Notes under the pieces: generated by a model | What the model saw: the letters and a program-made list of their open reading frames with translations, nothing else | What the model was told of the DNA's origin: nothing | Database searches by the model: none | Made by a program: the position numbers and the translations under genes | Source: Vibrio sp. UBA2441 | Lineage (GTDB): Bacteria > Pseudomonadota > Gammaproteobacteria > Enterobacterales > Vibrionaceae | Assembly: GCA_002342685.1 (NCBI GenBank) | Contig: DDQN01000031.1 | Span: 57,539 to 121,538, forward strand | Direction of reading: 5' to 3' | DNA length: 64,000 nt | In this document: positions 53,511-62,154 of the stretch, piece after piece | Position numbering within the stretch: position 1 is the stretch's first letter | Layout of the letters: every line of letters starts with the position of its first letter

Positions 53511-54236
53511 ATGAACCTTTTAAATAAATTCTACAACACCTCTAACTACGACTGGACACAGCATTACAAGTCTATGTTAGAGAAAGTAAAAGATGAACGA
53601 TTGGCACAGTTTTATCAACAAGGTGTCATTGATGAAAGCATTCCACTTTCTCAACTAAAGTTTGTCGCTCTGGATTTTGAAACCACAGGGCTAGATCCCG
53701 TAAAAGATGACATCATAAGTATTGGCCTCGTGCCCTTCACCCTCAATAGGGTATTTCTAAATCAAGCCAAACATTGGTATGTAAACCCGAATACATCTTT
53801 AGACGAAGAGTCTGTCGTTATTCACGGTATCACCCACAGCGATATTGTTGACGCACCTGATCTAAAACGTATTTTGGAACAAGTATTAGAGTCACTGGCG
53901 GGCAGCATTGTCGTTGTCCACTATCGACGAATTGAACGCGAGTTTTTTGATATTGCCCTGAAACATCGTATTGGTGAAGGTATTTTGTTTCCGGTCGTTG
54001 ATACTTTGGAGATTGAATCTAGAATTCAAAAAAAGAAAAATCGAAGCTTTATGAATTGGTTAAAAGGGTCTAAACCTGCATCGGTTCGTTTAGGTACTAG
54101 TAGAAAGAGATATGGACTTCCTCCCTACCCTCCTCATCATGCACTTACTGATGCTATTGCCACCGCGGAACTTTTTCAAGCTCAAGTCGCTTACCATTAC
54201 TCTCCAGATACACCCATTTGTCGAATTTGGAAATAA
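53511..54236 (+). CDS. DnaQ-like DEDDh 3'-5' exonuclease
   Basis: A 241-residue exonuclease. Exo I is FVALDFETTGLDPVKDDIISIG (about 51-72), exo II is around IVVVHYRRIEREFFDIAL with H/E residues, exo III is HHALTDAIATAELF near residue 215. The domain resembles DNA polymerase III epsilon and PolC-type proofreaders, but an extra N-terminal region of about 45 residues makes it distinct from DnaQ itself. It follows the DUF294 protein by 11 nt and recurs beside such proteins in other gammaproteobacteria as I recall. Substrate unknown. Confidence 0.88.
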   Translation: MNLLNKFYNTSNYDWTQHYKSMLEKVKDERLAQFYQQGVIDESIPLSQLKFVALDFETTGLDPVKDDIISIGLVPFTLNRVFLNQAKHWYVNPNTSLDEESVVIHGITHSDIVDAPDLKRILEQVLESLAGSIVVVHYRRIEREFFDIALKHRIGEGILFPVVDTLEIESRIQKKKNRSFMNWLKGSKPASVRLGTSRKRYGLPPYPPHHALTDAIATAELFQAQVAYHYSPDTPICRIWK

Positions 54237-54265
54237 AAAAAAGGCTTACAATGTAAGCCTTTTTT
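54237..54265. terminator. Bidirectional terminator between exonuclease and BCCT genes
   Basis: Arms AAAAAAGGCTTAC (54237-54249) and GTAAGCCTTTTTT (54253-54265) with AAT loop. It directly follows the exonuclease stop and lies 24 bp from the convergent BCCT stop. Confidence 0.93.
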
Positions 54266-54289
54266 CATACTGAAGTCGTATCAAATATA

Positions 54290-55858
54290 TTACTTTTCAG
54301 TTCTAAGCCCCAGAACTAAACTGACACACATCGCAAGTAACACAAAGGTAAACGGCAGAGCGGTTGAAATTGCCCCCGCTTGAAGAGCTTGTATAGCCTC
54401 AGTTCCGCCTATCCAAAGCAGCACAGCCGCAACCGCACCTTCCAAAAAGGCCCAGAAGATCCGTTGCAAAACAGGAGCATCTACTTTTCCGCCTGATGTA
54501 ATACTATCAATAACTAAAGAGCCAGAATCTGATGAAGTTATGAAGAATACCATGACGAGAATAATCGCAATAATAGATAAAACAGTACCAAATGGTAATG
54601 CTTCAAACATCTGGAACATAGCCAGCGGAACTTCTGTTAGTCCTTCTGTGCCAAGCGTACCAATGCCATTAATTATTTGATCGATTGCCATTCCACCAAA
54701 AACTGACATCCAAATTAACGTCACAAATGTTGGGACAATAAGAACCGCTGTAATAAATTCTCTTATTGTTCTGCCGCGTGAAACTCGGGCGATGAACATG
54801 CCAACAAATGGTGACCATGAAATCCACCAAGCCCAATAGAACACAGTCCAGCCTTGGAACCAAGCTTCGTCTTCACGCCCAACCGGGTTGCTTAATGGAA
54901 TGATATTTTCGACATAAGCCATAAATGTTGTTGGTATAGAACCAAATGCGACAGCATAACCGATTAACGCGACCAACATGAGTAATAGAAGTGCCACCAC
55001 CATGTTAATATTACTGATCACTTTCACACCACCATCGATACCTCTCACTACTGAAACAACTGCCAGTAGAGTGACCACCGAAATGACTATAATCTGTAAT
55101 CCTAATCCGCCATCAAGACCAAATACATGGTTAATACCACTTGCTGCTTGTTGTGCACCTAAACCTAACGAGGTCGCAAGACCAAATAGGGTTGCCAGTA
55201 CTGCAAGAATATCAACGATGTGTCCAGCCCATCCCCATGCTCTGTCACCCAATAATGGGTAGAATATAGAACGCATTGAGAGTGGAAGGCCTTTATTGTA
55301 GGTAAAGAATGCTAGAGAAAGTGCGACTATGCCATAAATAGCCCATGGGTGAAGACCCCAGTGGAACATGGTCGCGCCTAAAGCGAGTTTCGCGGCTTCG
55401 GGAGAGTTAGCAGGGACATTCAACGGCGTTTCGTACCAGCCAGTAAAATAAGCAATTGGTTCTGCAACACTCCAGAACATTAAGCCTATGCCCATACCTG
55501 CGGCGAACAGCATCGCGATCCAAGACATAAATGAATAGTCTGCTTCAGCGTCTTGCCCTCCTAAACGAATCTTTCCGTATGGAGAAACGATCAGCACCAA
55601 ACAAAAGATAACAAATATGTTCGCTGACCAGATAAACAAGCTATCAAACATGCCTATTATCTGCCATTTAACACCGTCTAGCATCGATTTCGCCGTTTCT
55701 GCATCACTTACCAGTGAAGCAATAATAAATAGGCCAATCAGTCCAGCACTAATGCCGAATACGGGATTGTGTACATCAAATCCCCATTTCTGTACGTTGT
55801 CTTGTCCTATCGTATAATCAGTACTATCAATACTGTATTTATCGATTCCTTTAGTCAA
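54290..55858 (-). CDS. BCCT-family betaine/choline-type transporter
   Basis: A 522-residue, twelve-helix sodium-coupled transporter of the betaine-choline-carnitine family. Signatures: AAGMGIGLMFWSVAEPIAYF (glycine stretch of helix 3), HWGLHPWAIYGIVALSLAFF, and the tryptophan-rich WTVFYWAWWISWSPFVGMFIARVSRGRTIREF. The TTG at 55858 with AAGGTG upstream gives the N terminus typical of vibrio BccT (TKGIDKYSIDSTDYTIG); a GTG at 55921 would add 21 residues. It should import osmoprotectants such as glycine betaine; it lacks the long C-terminal osmosensing tail of BetP. Confidence 0.92.
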   Translation of the reverse strand: MTKGIDKYSIDSTDYTIGQDNVQKWGFDVHNPVFGISAGLIGLFIIASLVSDAETAKSMLDGVKWQIIGMFDSLFIWSANIFVIFCLVLIVSPYGKIRLGGQDAEADYSFMSWIAMLFAAGMGIGLMFWSVAEPIAYFTGWYETPLNVPANSPEAAKLALGATMFHWGLHPWAIYGIVALSLAFFTYNKGLPLSMRSIFYPLLGDRAWGWAGHIVDILAVLATLFGLATSLGLGAQQAASGINHVFGLDGGLGLQIIVISVVTLLAVVSVVRGIDGGVKVISNINMVVALLLLMLVALIGYAVAFGSIPTTFMAYVENIIPLSNPVGREDEAWFQGWTVFYWAWWISWSPFVGMFIARVSRGRTIREFITAVLIVPTFVTLIWMSVFGGMAIDQIINGIGTLGTEGLTEVPLAMFQMFEALPFGTVLSIIAIILVMVFFITSSDSGSLVIDSITSGGKVDAPVLQRIFWAFLEGAVAAVLLWIGGTEAIQALQAGAISTALPFTFVLLAMCVSLVLGLRTEK

Positions 55859-56032
55859 AATTTCACCTTGGAACTTCCGTTGGTTAGTACAAAAAAGTAT
55901 TAATCTTTCAAAAGTTGACACAAATAGAACAGATTAAATGGTACTTTTTTGCGATAAAGTGCCCAAAGAATAACATTTATGAAAAATTATTTCATAAACT
56001 TTATAAGGTTAGGCGGTATGTTTTATGCTTCA

Positions 56033-56671
56033 TTAATTGACCAAGCCTTTATCCACAGCATATTTAGCCAGTTCAGCTGTGGAATGAATATCCAGTTTGT
56101 GCTTTATGTTTTGTCGGTGCGTTTCTACCGTTCGATAGCTGATGTTCAGTAAACCAGCTACTTTTTTACTACTGGCGCCTTGCGCTACTAATTTTAAAAC
56201 AGCTTCTTCACGCCGGCTAAGCGGGTTGGGTTTTTGAGCAGTCGGAATAACCTGCTCCGTAAACAGTGTTTGGGTTGTTGATTCACAAAAGTATGTTGAA
56301 CCATGATTCACTGTTTTGATTGCCTGAACCATTTTTTCAGCCGATATCTCCTTCAACATATACCCGACCGCACCAGCTTGCATGACATTCATTATGTATT
56401 CTCGATTATCGTGCATCGTTAGCATCAGAACTTTAACGTCCGGAAATTCTTCTTTGATCAACTTAGTCGACTCTATGCCATTCATTATCGGCATACTGAC
56501 ATCCATTAATACAACATCAGGAGTGAACTCCTTTACAATATCTATCGCAGTCAGTCCATTACTGGCTGTAGCTACGACTTCAATTTCAGGCTCCATTTTA
56601 AGTCGTGCCATAAAACCTTCTAACACTACCTGATGGTCATCAACAATAATCACTCTTATCGGTTTTTCCAT
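56033..56671 (-). CDS. NarL/FixJ-family response regulator
   Basis: A 212-residue response regulator. The receiver domain (about 1-122) has D11/D12, phospho-acceptor D57 in VVLMDVSMPIMNG, T87-like and K109-like conserved residues. The output domain (about 148-208) is a LuxR/NarL helix-turn-helix: LSRREEAVLKLVAQGASSKKVAGLLNISYRTVETHRQNIKHKL. It overlaps the kinase gene by 16 nt, so the two are co-translated. By position it is expected to control the adjacent TRAP transporter; a matching NarL-geometry palindrome lies upstream of dctP. Confidence 0.92.
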   Translation of the reverse strand: MEKPIRVIIVDDHQVVLEGFMARLKMEPEIEVVATASNGLTAIDIVKEFTPDVVLMDVSMPIMNGIESTKLIKEEFPDVKVLMLTMHDNREYIMNVMQAGAVGYMLKEISAEKMVQAIKTVNHGSTYFCESTTQTLFTEQVIPTAQKPNPLSRREEAVLKLVAQGASSKKVAGLLNISYRTVETHRQNIKHKLDIHSTAELAKYAVDKGLVN

Positions 56672-58032
56672 GCCATTAACCCATCTAAATTTAGTAATAC
56701 AGTTATTTCAGTTCCCAGTCCTGCTTCAGTTATAATCTCAAAATCACCACCAATAAACTCAACCCTCTCTCGCATGTTTCTCAGTCCAATGCCTTTTTGT
56801 TTCGATACTTCTAGATCATCAAAACCTATACCGTTATCACGAATCATTAGCTGAAGTAGATCCCCCATCTGCTGGAGGATTATAGTCACTTTAGTCGCTT
56901 TCGCATGCTTTTCAATGTTAGTAAGAGACTCTTGCGTCACTCGATATAACGTCGTAGCCACTTCCGATTTCAGTTTTCCTTGCTGTGTATCAAACAAAAT
57001 CTCAATGTCGATCTCTGAGTGAGAACGAAAATCTTTAAGCAGGGTGTTGAGCGCAGCCTCTAGTCCAATATCATCTAACGCACTTGGTCGAAGATTGTGT
57101 GATATCCGACGAACCTCATTGATTGCTGTCGATAACGATTGTTGTGATTTTCCAAGATGCTCAATCAATTCGGGATTTTTTGTACGATCAATCAGTTTAT
57201 TATCCAGTAATTCCAAGTGGCACTTGCTCGATACCAGCAGTTGGTTAATACCATCGTGCAGCTCTCTGGCCAGATGTTTTTTTTCATCCTCCTGAAACAT
57301 CACGGTTTTGTGAGCAAGCTCTTTAAGGTTTCTGTCCGCTATCCGGTGTTCATGCAGGTTGATCGCGAGAGTAAGTACGATGATTACGGCTACCGTGGTA
57401 ACTAAAATGGCGATAACGGAGAAAAAAGTGGTTTCAATATTAGTATTTACTGAAGCTTGCATTAAAGCGACTTCTTGGTGGATATCTTCTATATAAAGAC
57501 CCGTTCCAACCATCCAACCCCATTTTTCCAGCCAGGCAACATAACTGAGTTTCTGTACAACTTCTTTTGTTGATGGTTTTTCCCATAAATATCGGTGAAA
57601 ACCGCCGCCACTCTGGGCCTGATATAACAAAGTCTCAATTAAATAGTCACCATTTCTGTCCTGAAGTGTTAATAGGTTTTGTCCTACCAGCTCAGGTAAA
57701 ACAGGGTGAACCATATTTACGCCATTCTGATCATAAACAAAAAAATAACCATCAGAACCGAACCTAAGTCCGTTAATGATTTCTTTAACCTTGTTTTTTG
57801 CTTGGATTTCGTTGCTACCGGCTTTGTCATAAACTGGTTTTATCGCGCTTAAAGCAAGATCAACACTGTCCTTAAGTGCCGATTCCCGAGATTTAATTAA
57901 ATTCTGTTGAAATATCTCGATCTCTTTTTTGCCCAGCGATTGAGTCTGATAGATAGCAATCCAGCTGATACTGGCTGTCACCATAATCAGCGGAATTAAA
58001 GTAAGTAATATCAGTTTTACTTTAAGAGGCAT
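56656..58032 (-). CDS. Cache-domain sensor histidine kinase (HisKA_3 type)
   Basis: A 458-residue sensor kinase. The first helix (about 7-28) is followed by a periplasmic single Cache_2 domain (about 35-195; FGSDGYFFVYDQNGVNMVHP and WGWMVGTGLYIEDI are diagnostic). The second helix is at about 203-226. The dimerisation domain is of the HisKA_3 type with H in ARELHDGINQLL, and the C-terminal ATPase shows DNGIGFDD and GIGLRNMRERV. Cache_2 sensors often bind small organic acids and sit beside TRAP transporters. GGGAAGGGA precedes the ATG. A strong hairpin lies just 15 nt upstream of the start. Confidence 0.92.
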   Translation of the reverse strand: MPLKVKLILLTLIPLIMVTASISWIAIYQTQSLGKKEIEIFQQNLIKSRESALKDSVDLALSAIKPVYDKAGSNEIQAKNKVKEIINGLRFGSDGYFFVYDQNGVNMVHPVLPELVGQNLLTLQDRNGDYLIETLLYQAQSGGGFHRYLWEKPSTKEVVQKLSYVAWLEKWGWMVGTGLYIEDIHQEVALMQASVNTNIETTFFSVIAILVTTVAVIIVLTLAINLHEHRIADRNLKELAHKTVMFQEDEKKHLARELHDGINQLLVSSKCHLELLDNKLIDRTKNPELIEHLGKSQQSLSTAINEVRRISHNLRPSALDDIGLEAALNTLLKDFRSHSEIDIEILFDTQQGKLKSEVATTLYRVTQESLTNIEKHAKATKVTIILQQMGDLLQLMIRDNGIGFDDLEVSKQKGIGLRNMRERVEFIGGDFEIITEAGLGTEITVLLNLDGLMAWKNR

Positions 58033-58047
58033 TCCCTTCCCTCGTAA

Positions 58048-58086
58048 AAAACCGTTCTTCTCATCGATTTGAGTAAGAACGGTTTT
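58048..58086 (-). terminator. Strong hairpin between dctM and the kinase gene
   Basis: Arms AAAACCGTTCTT (58048-58059) and AAGAACGGTTTT (58075-58086), with an inner CTCA/TGAG extension, and TTTTTTA on the minus-strand 3' side. It should end or attenuate transcription from the TRAP genes 15 nt before the kinase ATG. Confidence 0.88.
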
Positions 58087-58193
58087 ATATACTCAAGTGA
58101 CTTCAGGATACGGACCTAAAGGCCAGATTACTTGTGTATAGTAGCAAGGCAGGCTAACGCTCTGAAGTTTTACCTAGAAATCCAAGAGTTAGA

Positions 58194-59477
58194 TCACATT
58201 CCATAAAACCCAGGGAAAATCAGTAGCGAAGCTAATACTAAGACCTGAATAGCAATAAATGGAATTACGCCTCGATAAATATCCAGTGTTGTTACCCCCT
58301 TCGGAGCCACTCCTTTAAGATAGAACAAGCTAAAACCAAAAGGCGGGGTTAAAAACGAGGTCTGTAGATTCATTGCCACCAGAATGGCAAACCACACCAT
58401 ATCTATTCCCATGAGTTCGGCCACAGGCGCGATAATAGGTACAATAATAAAACATATTTCCACGAAATCGATGAAAAAGCCTAATACAAGGATAACTAGC
58501 ATTACAATGATTAAGAATCCCCACTTTTCGCCAGGTATTTCCATCATCCATTCTTCAACCAATATGTCTCCACCAGTGTAGGTGAACGCCATTGAAAACG
58601 CCGTCGCGCCTAGAAGTATGGCAAATACCATTGCCGTTACTTTTACTGTTTCTTTAGCGGCATCATAAGTCATGCGCCAACTAAACTGACGGTATAAAAT
58701 GGAGAGCACAATTGCCCCTGCACCACCCAATGCTGCTGACTCCGTTGGTGTCGCTACACCAGCAAAAATGGAGCCCAAAACTACGATAATTAATGCCAAA
58801 GGTGGTATAACCGCTTTTAAGGCTTTAAACACCTCTTCACGCCGAGAAATGGACTCGTCTCTGGCAATAGGTTGTGCTGCGCTTGGGTTCAATTTGGCAT
58901 AGATTAGGATATAAAGGATGTATGCGCCAACCAAAACAAAACCAGGCCACAATGCCGCCTGAAATAAATCCCCAACAGGCACGCCCAAAACGTCACCTAA
59001 CAATATCAGTACGATTGAAGGAGGAATGATCTGACCTAAAGTACCCGACGCACAAATAGTCCCGCAGGCAAGTCCCTTGTCATAATTATACTTAAGCATA
59101 ACTGGCAGTGATATAAGTCCCATGGCCACTACCGAAGCACCAACAACACCAGTAGAAGCTGCCAGTAACGCACCAACCAATACCGTTGAGATAGCAATGC
59201 CTCCCGGAACACCACCAAATAAACGGCCCATTGACTCTAGCAGTTGCTCTGCCAGCTTAGTTTTTTGTAACACTAACCCCATAAATACAAATAAAGGTAC
59301 TGCCATCAACACCGTATTTTCCATAATGGACTGAATACGATAAGGCATGAAAGCGAACATTTCTATGCCTTCAGCCCAAACCCCAAATAGAAGCGCTATA
59401 CCGCCAAATGTAAATGCGACTGGAAACCCGATAAGTAACGCAACCAGTGCAACGAAAAACATGACTATACCAATCAT
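58194..59477 (-). CDS. dctM: TRAP transporter large membrane subunit DctM
   Basis: A 427-residue polytopic membrane protein of the DctM family with about twelve helices. Signatures: PLFVFMGLVLQKTKLAEQLLESMG, GALLAASTGVVGASVVAMG, LGQIIPPSIVLILLGDVLGVPVGDLF and FVEICFIIVPIIAPVAELMGIDMVWFAILVAMNLQTSFLTPPFGFSLFYLKG. It forms the elevator-type, sodium-driven path of the TRAP system. It overlaps dctQ by 4 nt (ATGA). The proton/sodium coupling and substrate are inferred from family. Confidence 0.95.
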   Translation of the reverse strand: MIGIVMFFVALVALLIGFPVAFTFGGIALLFGVWAEGIEMFAFMPYRIQSIMENTVLMAVPLFVFMGLVLQKTKLAEQLLESMGRLFGGVPGGIAISTVLVGALLAASTGVVGASVVAMGLISLPVMLKYNYDKGLACGTICASGTLGQIIPPSIVLILLGDVLGVPVGDLFQAALWPGFVLVGAYILYILIYAKLNPSAAQPIARDESISRREEVFKALKAVIPPLALIIVVLGSIFAGVATPTESAALGGAGAIVLSILYRQFSWRMTYDAAKETVKVTAMVFAILLGATAFSMAFTYTGGDILVEEWMMEIPGEKWGFLIIVMLVILVLGFFIDFVEICFIIVPIIAPVAELMGIDMVWFAILVAMNLQTSFLTPPFGFSLFYLKGVAPKGVTTLDIYRGVIPFIAIQVLVLASLLIFPGFYGM

Positions 59478-60034
59478 AGGTCGCTCCCGTGAACGTTTGT
59501 ATTCCCATGCACTATTTGAGGATAAAGAATACTGTTTATTGAATGGATAAGCAGACCAACTCCGCTAATAGCCATAAAAATAAAAGACGTTGGGATCATC
59601 GCTTTTATTATCCACCGATAAGGCAATCCGCCAGGATCCCCTGAGGTTTCACCTAAGGCAAAACTCTCCTTGGCAAAATCGATACCGAACCAAGCAACTA
59701 ACAAGCAGAATGGTAGTAAAAATATCAGCGTACCTAACAAGTCGATTATTGCACGAGCCCGTAACGACAATCTTTCATAAAAGACATCAACACGAACGTG
59801 GCCCGAAGAACGAATGGCAAATGGTACGCCCAGAAGAAATACACTAGAGAATAGGTGCCACTCAAGTTCCTGAAATGCAATAGATACATCATTGAAGACA
59901 TACCTCATAACAACGTCATATACCACATTCGCCAATAACAATAAAAACAGGATGCTAGACAACCAGCCTAAAAAGTCACCAATGCGGTTTAGTAACTGTT
60001 CCATCTTGATGAGGCTTCTCATTTCAGACTCCAT
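59474..60034 (-). CDS. dctQ: TRAP transporter small membrane subunit DctQ
   Basis: A 186-residue membrane protein with four helices, the DctQ topology. The signature WLSSILFLLLLANVVYDVVMRYVFNDVSIAFQELEWHLFSSVFLLGVPFAIRSSGHVRVDVFYE is typical. Several methionines near the N terminus make the exact start uncertain. It pairs with DctM and is separated from dctP by a short region with a hairpin. Confidence 0.92.
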   Translation of the reverse strand: MESEMRSLIKMEQLLNRIGDFLGWLSSILFLLLLANVVYDVVMRYVFNDVSIAFQELEWHLFSSVFLLGVPFAIRSSGHVRVDVFYERLSLRARAIIDLLGTLIFLLPFCLLVAWFGIDFAKESFALGETSGDPGGLPYRWIIKAMIPTSFIFMAISGVGLLIHSINSILYPQIVHGNTNVHGSDL

Positions 60035-60078
60035 GGAATAAATAGATATAATAATTAACAGTTTTGTTAGGCTTCAAA

Positions 60079-60104
60079 GGCCAGACGAATACTATCGACT
60101 GGCC
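60079..60104 (-). repeat. Hairpin between dctP and dctQ
   Basis: Arms GGCCAG (60079-60084) and CTGGCC (60099-60104), with an inner CG/CG pair after a mismatch. It lacks a T-run. Such hairpins after binding-protein genes often stabilise the upstream mRNA so the binding protein is made in excess. Confidence 0.5.
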
Positions 60105-60112
60105 ATTCTCTT

Positions 60113-61213
60113 CTATTTGGCTTGTGCCTGACTATTCAAGTAAGCTCTATGTGAAATATCTGTCCATGAACGAACTTGCTTCAAATAACTGGCTTGTGAC
60201 TCTTGGATCTCTTTAGTTAAAGGATCCTTAGCCGCATGCTCTGCTAATAACCTATCATTTGCAGCTCGCATTTCTTTCATCACTGCTGGTGGGAAGTCTT
60301 TTACTTGTACATCGGGGTATTCTGACTTCATGGTCGACCAGTTCTTACCACTTTCATGCGTTGCTTGTGTATACATGTCGTACGCGGCAGTTTTCATTGC
60401 CACTCGAAGGATTTCTCGCAGATCTTCTGGTAAGCGTTTCCATGTACGTTGATTTACAAGAAATTGCAGCTCTGATCCTGGCTCATGCCAGCCCGTATAA
60501 TAGTAAGGAGCTATTTTGTGAAAGCCCATGCGCAAATCCAGAGAAGGACCTACCCACTCCAACGCATCGATAGTGCGTCTTTCAAGAGAGGTGTATAACT
60601 CTCCAGGTGCAATATTGGTTGGTTTAGCCCCAAGTTCCGCTAATACTTCTCCGGCAAAGCCTGGAATTCGCATTTTAAGACCTTTAAGATCATCGACTGT
60701 ATTAATCTCTTTTTGGAACCAGCCACCCATTTGGATGTCTGTATTTCCGCCAGGGAATGACATTAGATTGTGCGGTGAGTAGACGCGCTCCATCAGCTCC
60801 ATACCACCACCGTGATAAAACCAGGCGTATTGCTCCGCAGGTGTCATACCAAATGGCATAGAGGTAAAATAGAGCGTATTCGGAACCTTACCCTTCCAAT
60901 AATATGAACCTGAATGGCCCATGTCGTATTGTCCGGACTTAACCATATCAAAAACACCCAATGGTGCTTTGTGTTTGTTTGCTGAATCAATTCGAATTTT
61001 TAAACGACCATTCGACATTTTCTCTGCCATGGCGGCCATATTTTTAGTGGCATCACCAAAAACAGGGAAGTTCGGTCCCCACGTTTCAGCGAGTTTCAAA
61101 CGATACACTTTTTCAGCCGCAGTAGCCGAAGTAGTCATCAATGCGGTGCAGGCAACAGCTGCGATCATGCTTCCTGCCAATACTCGTTTTACTGATTTTT
61201 TTATTAGGCTCAT
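60113..61213 (-). CDS. dctP: TRAP transporter solute-binding protein DctP
   Basis: A 366-residue periplasmic protein with a signal peptide (about 1-32, ending TSATA-AEK). Family features include FPVFGDATKNMAAMAEKMSNGRLKIRID, SYYWKGKVPNTLYFTSMPFGMTPAEQYAWFYHGGG and the GLKMRIPGFAGEVLAELGAKPTNIAPGELYTSLERRTIDALEWVGPSLD region, where the arginine in KMRIP contacts a carboxylate in known TRAP binding proteins. The ALEWVGPSLDLRMGFHKIA segment is typical of the group of alpha-keto acid and mannitol-type binding proteins. It is the first gene of dctPQM. Confidence 0.94.
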   Translation of the reverse strand: MSLIKKSVKRVLAGSMIAAVACTALMTTSATAAEKVYRLKLAETWGPNFPVFGDATKNMAAMAEKMSNGRLKIRIDSANKHKAPLGVFDMVKSGQYDMGHSGSYYWKGKVPNTLYFTSMPFGMTPAEQYAWFYHGGGMELMERVYSPHNLMSFPGGNTDIQMGGWFQKEINTVDDLKGLKMRIPGFAGEVLAELGAKPTNIAPGELYTSLERRTIDALEWVGPSLDLRMGFHKIAPYYYTGWHEPGSELQFLVNQRTWKRLPEDLREILRVAMKTAAYDMYTQATHESGKNWSTMKSEYPDVQVKDFPPAVMKEMRAANDRLLAEHAAKDPLTKEIQESQASYLKQVRSWTDISHRAYLNSQAQAK

Positions 61214-61347
61214 ACCCTTAATCCTTTGTAAAATTGCCTTGTACTCGGTTCAATAAGTACACGCTTCTACAATGAACATTTTTTTACTATTAGGAAATCA
61301 GGACGAACACGCAACAAAATAACAAACAATCTTACTCTTTAGACCTT

Positions 61348-61371
61348 CGTATTACGTATTAATACGTATTA
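61348..61371. promoter_or_regulatory. NarL-type 7-2-7 palindrome upstream of dctP
   Basis: TACGTATTAATACGTA (61353-61368) is a perfect 16-bp palindrome with the 7-2-7 layout of NarL/NarP sites (TACYYMT heptamers in inverted order); each half differs from consensus at one position. CGTATTA occurs three times (61348, 61355 and 61365). It is about 140 bp upstream of dctP. Confidence 0.5.
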
Positions 61372-61564
61372 TCCAATTAAAGCCATTTCAACATACTGTT
61401 TAGCAAACATTGTTTAATATTTTTTTACTACGAGCAGCACAAAAACACTTAAGTAGTTACCGTTATTTTAATTGCATGGTATGTTAAGTAAATGTGATGT
61501 GAATCTCTATTTGGCTGAATTTGAACGAGAAAAACAAATCAAGAGGATAAAGCAGAAAATAAAA

Positions 61565-61584
61565 AAGCCTCACAAAGGAGGCTT
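61565..61584 (-). terminator. Terminator of the 120-residue gene
   Basis: Arms AAGCCTC (61565-61571) and GAGGCTT (61578-61584) with a 6-nt loop; on the minus strand the right arm is followed by TTTTTATTTT. Confidence 0.8.
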
Positions 61585-61607
61585 CTCTATCAAAACATGG
61601 AAAGCGT

Positions 61608-61970
61608 TTATACAAGCTTATAAATAACTTTATTGCCTGCTATCTGCTCTTTTGCAACTAGATTTTCCTCAAGTAATTTCTTAAGAGCGCCTGTTGCCCA
61701 AGCCGCAGCCTTCACATCTTCTTGACCTGCTTCAAGACCAATACCTTTTGGGTTAATGCCTTCAGGATTGTTAGTGACGATATCTAATACTTGCTGTTGT
61801 TTTGGTGTTAGTGATACCGCAACGGCTTTTACTGCTGGTTCAGTTACTTTTTTAACTGGAGATTCTTTTACAGTATTGGTAACAGAATCTGAAGCCAATG
61901 TTGTACCTACCGTAGCTTTAATACGTTTTTGCAGTTTCATCTGCACTTTACGTTTATGAGCAAGTCTCAT
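61608..61970 (-). CDS. Small basic protein with winged-helix-like C-terminal domain
   Basis: A 120-residue protein I do not recognise by name. The first 15 residues are strongly basic (RLAHKRKVQMKLQKRIK). A low-complexity T/V/K/S/P linker follows (about 20-52), then a C-terminal domain (about 53-120) with LTPKQQQVLDIVTNNPEGINPKGIG and AAAWATGALKKLLEENLVAKEQIAGNKVIYKLV. This is the pattern of a winged-helix DNA-binding domain as in MarR-like or histone-like proteins. A later start at M11 is possible. It is a single-gene unit with its own terminator. DNA binding is inference. Confidence 0.65.
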   Translation of the reverse strand: MRLAHKRKVQMKLQKRIKATVGTTLASDSVTNTVKESPVKKVTEPAVKAVAVSLTPKQQQVLDIVTNNPEGINPKGIGLEAGQEDVKAAAWATGALKKLLEENLVAKEQIAGNKVIYKLV

Positions 61971-62154
61971 TAAGTTGTTTTCCTAAATCACAGCCAAATG
62001 TGGCAAAAATCAAAGCGCGTTTTATAACAAATTTTTGTGCCAAATGACAGTTAAGCACGAAAGACTGATTACTTATTAAACACATCAGACCAATCAATAG
62101 CTTATTTTGAGAATTCTGTCGTTTTTATACTTTTTTACCTCGATAGATTTAAGA

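Larger units (their letters stand above)
61214..61607. other. 394-bp regulatory region upstream of dctP
   Basis: No gene is supportable. It should hold the dctP promoter. It contains the NarL-geometry palindrome at 61353-61368 and, at its far end, the terminator of the 120-residue gene at 61608. Confidence 0.6.

Noticed and set aside
54978..55262. 94-codon plus-strand frame within the BCCT gene and similar frames opposite dctM and dctP
   Set aside because: They mirror hydrophobic membrane-protein codons on the other strand and have no start signals.
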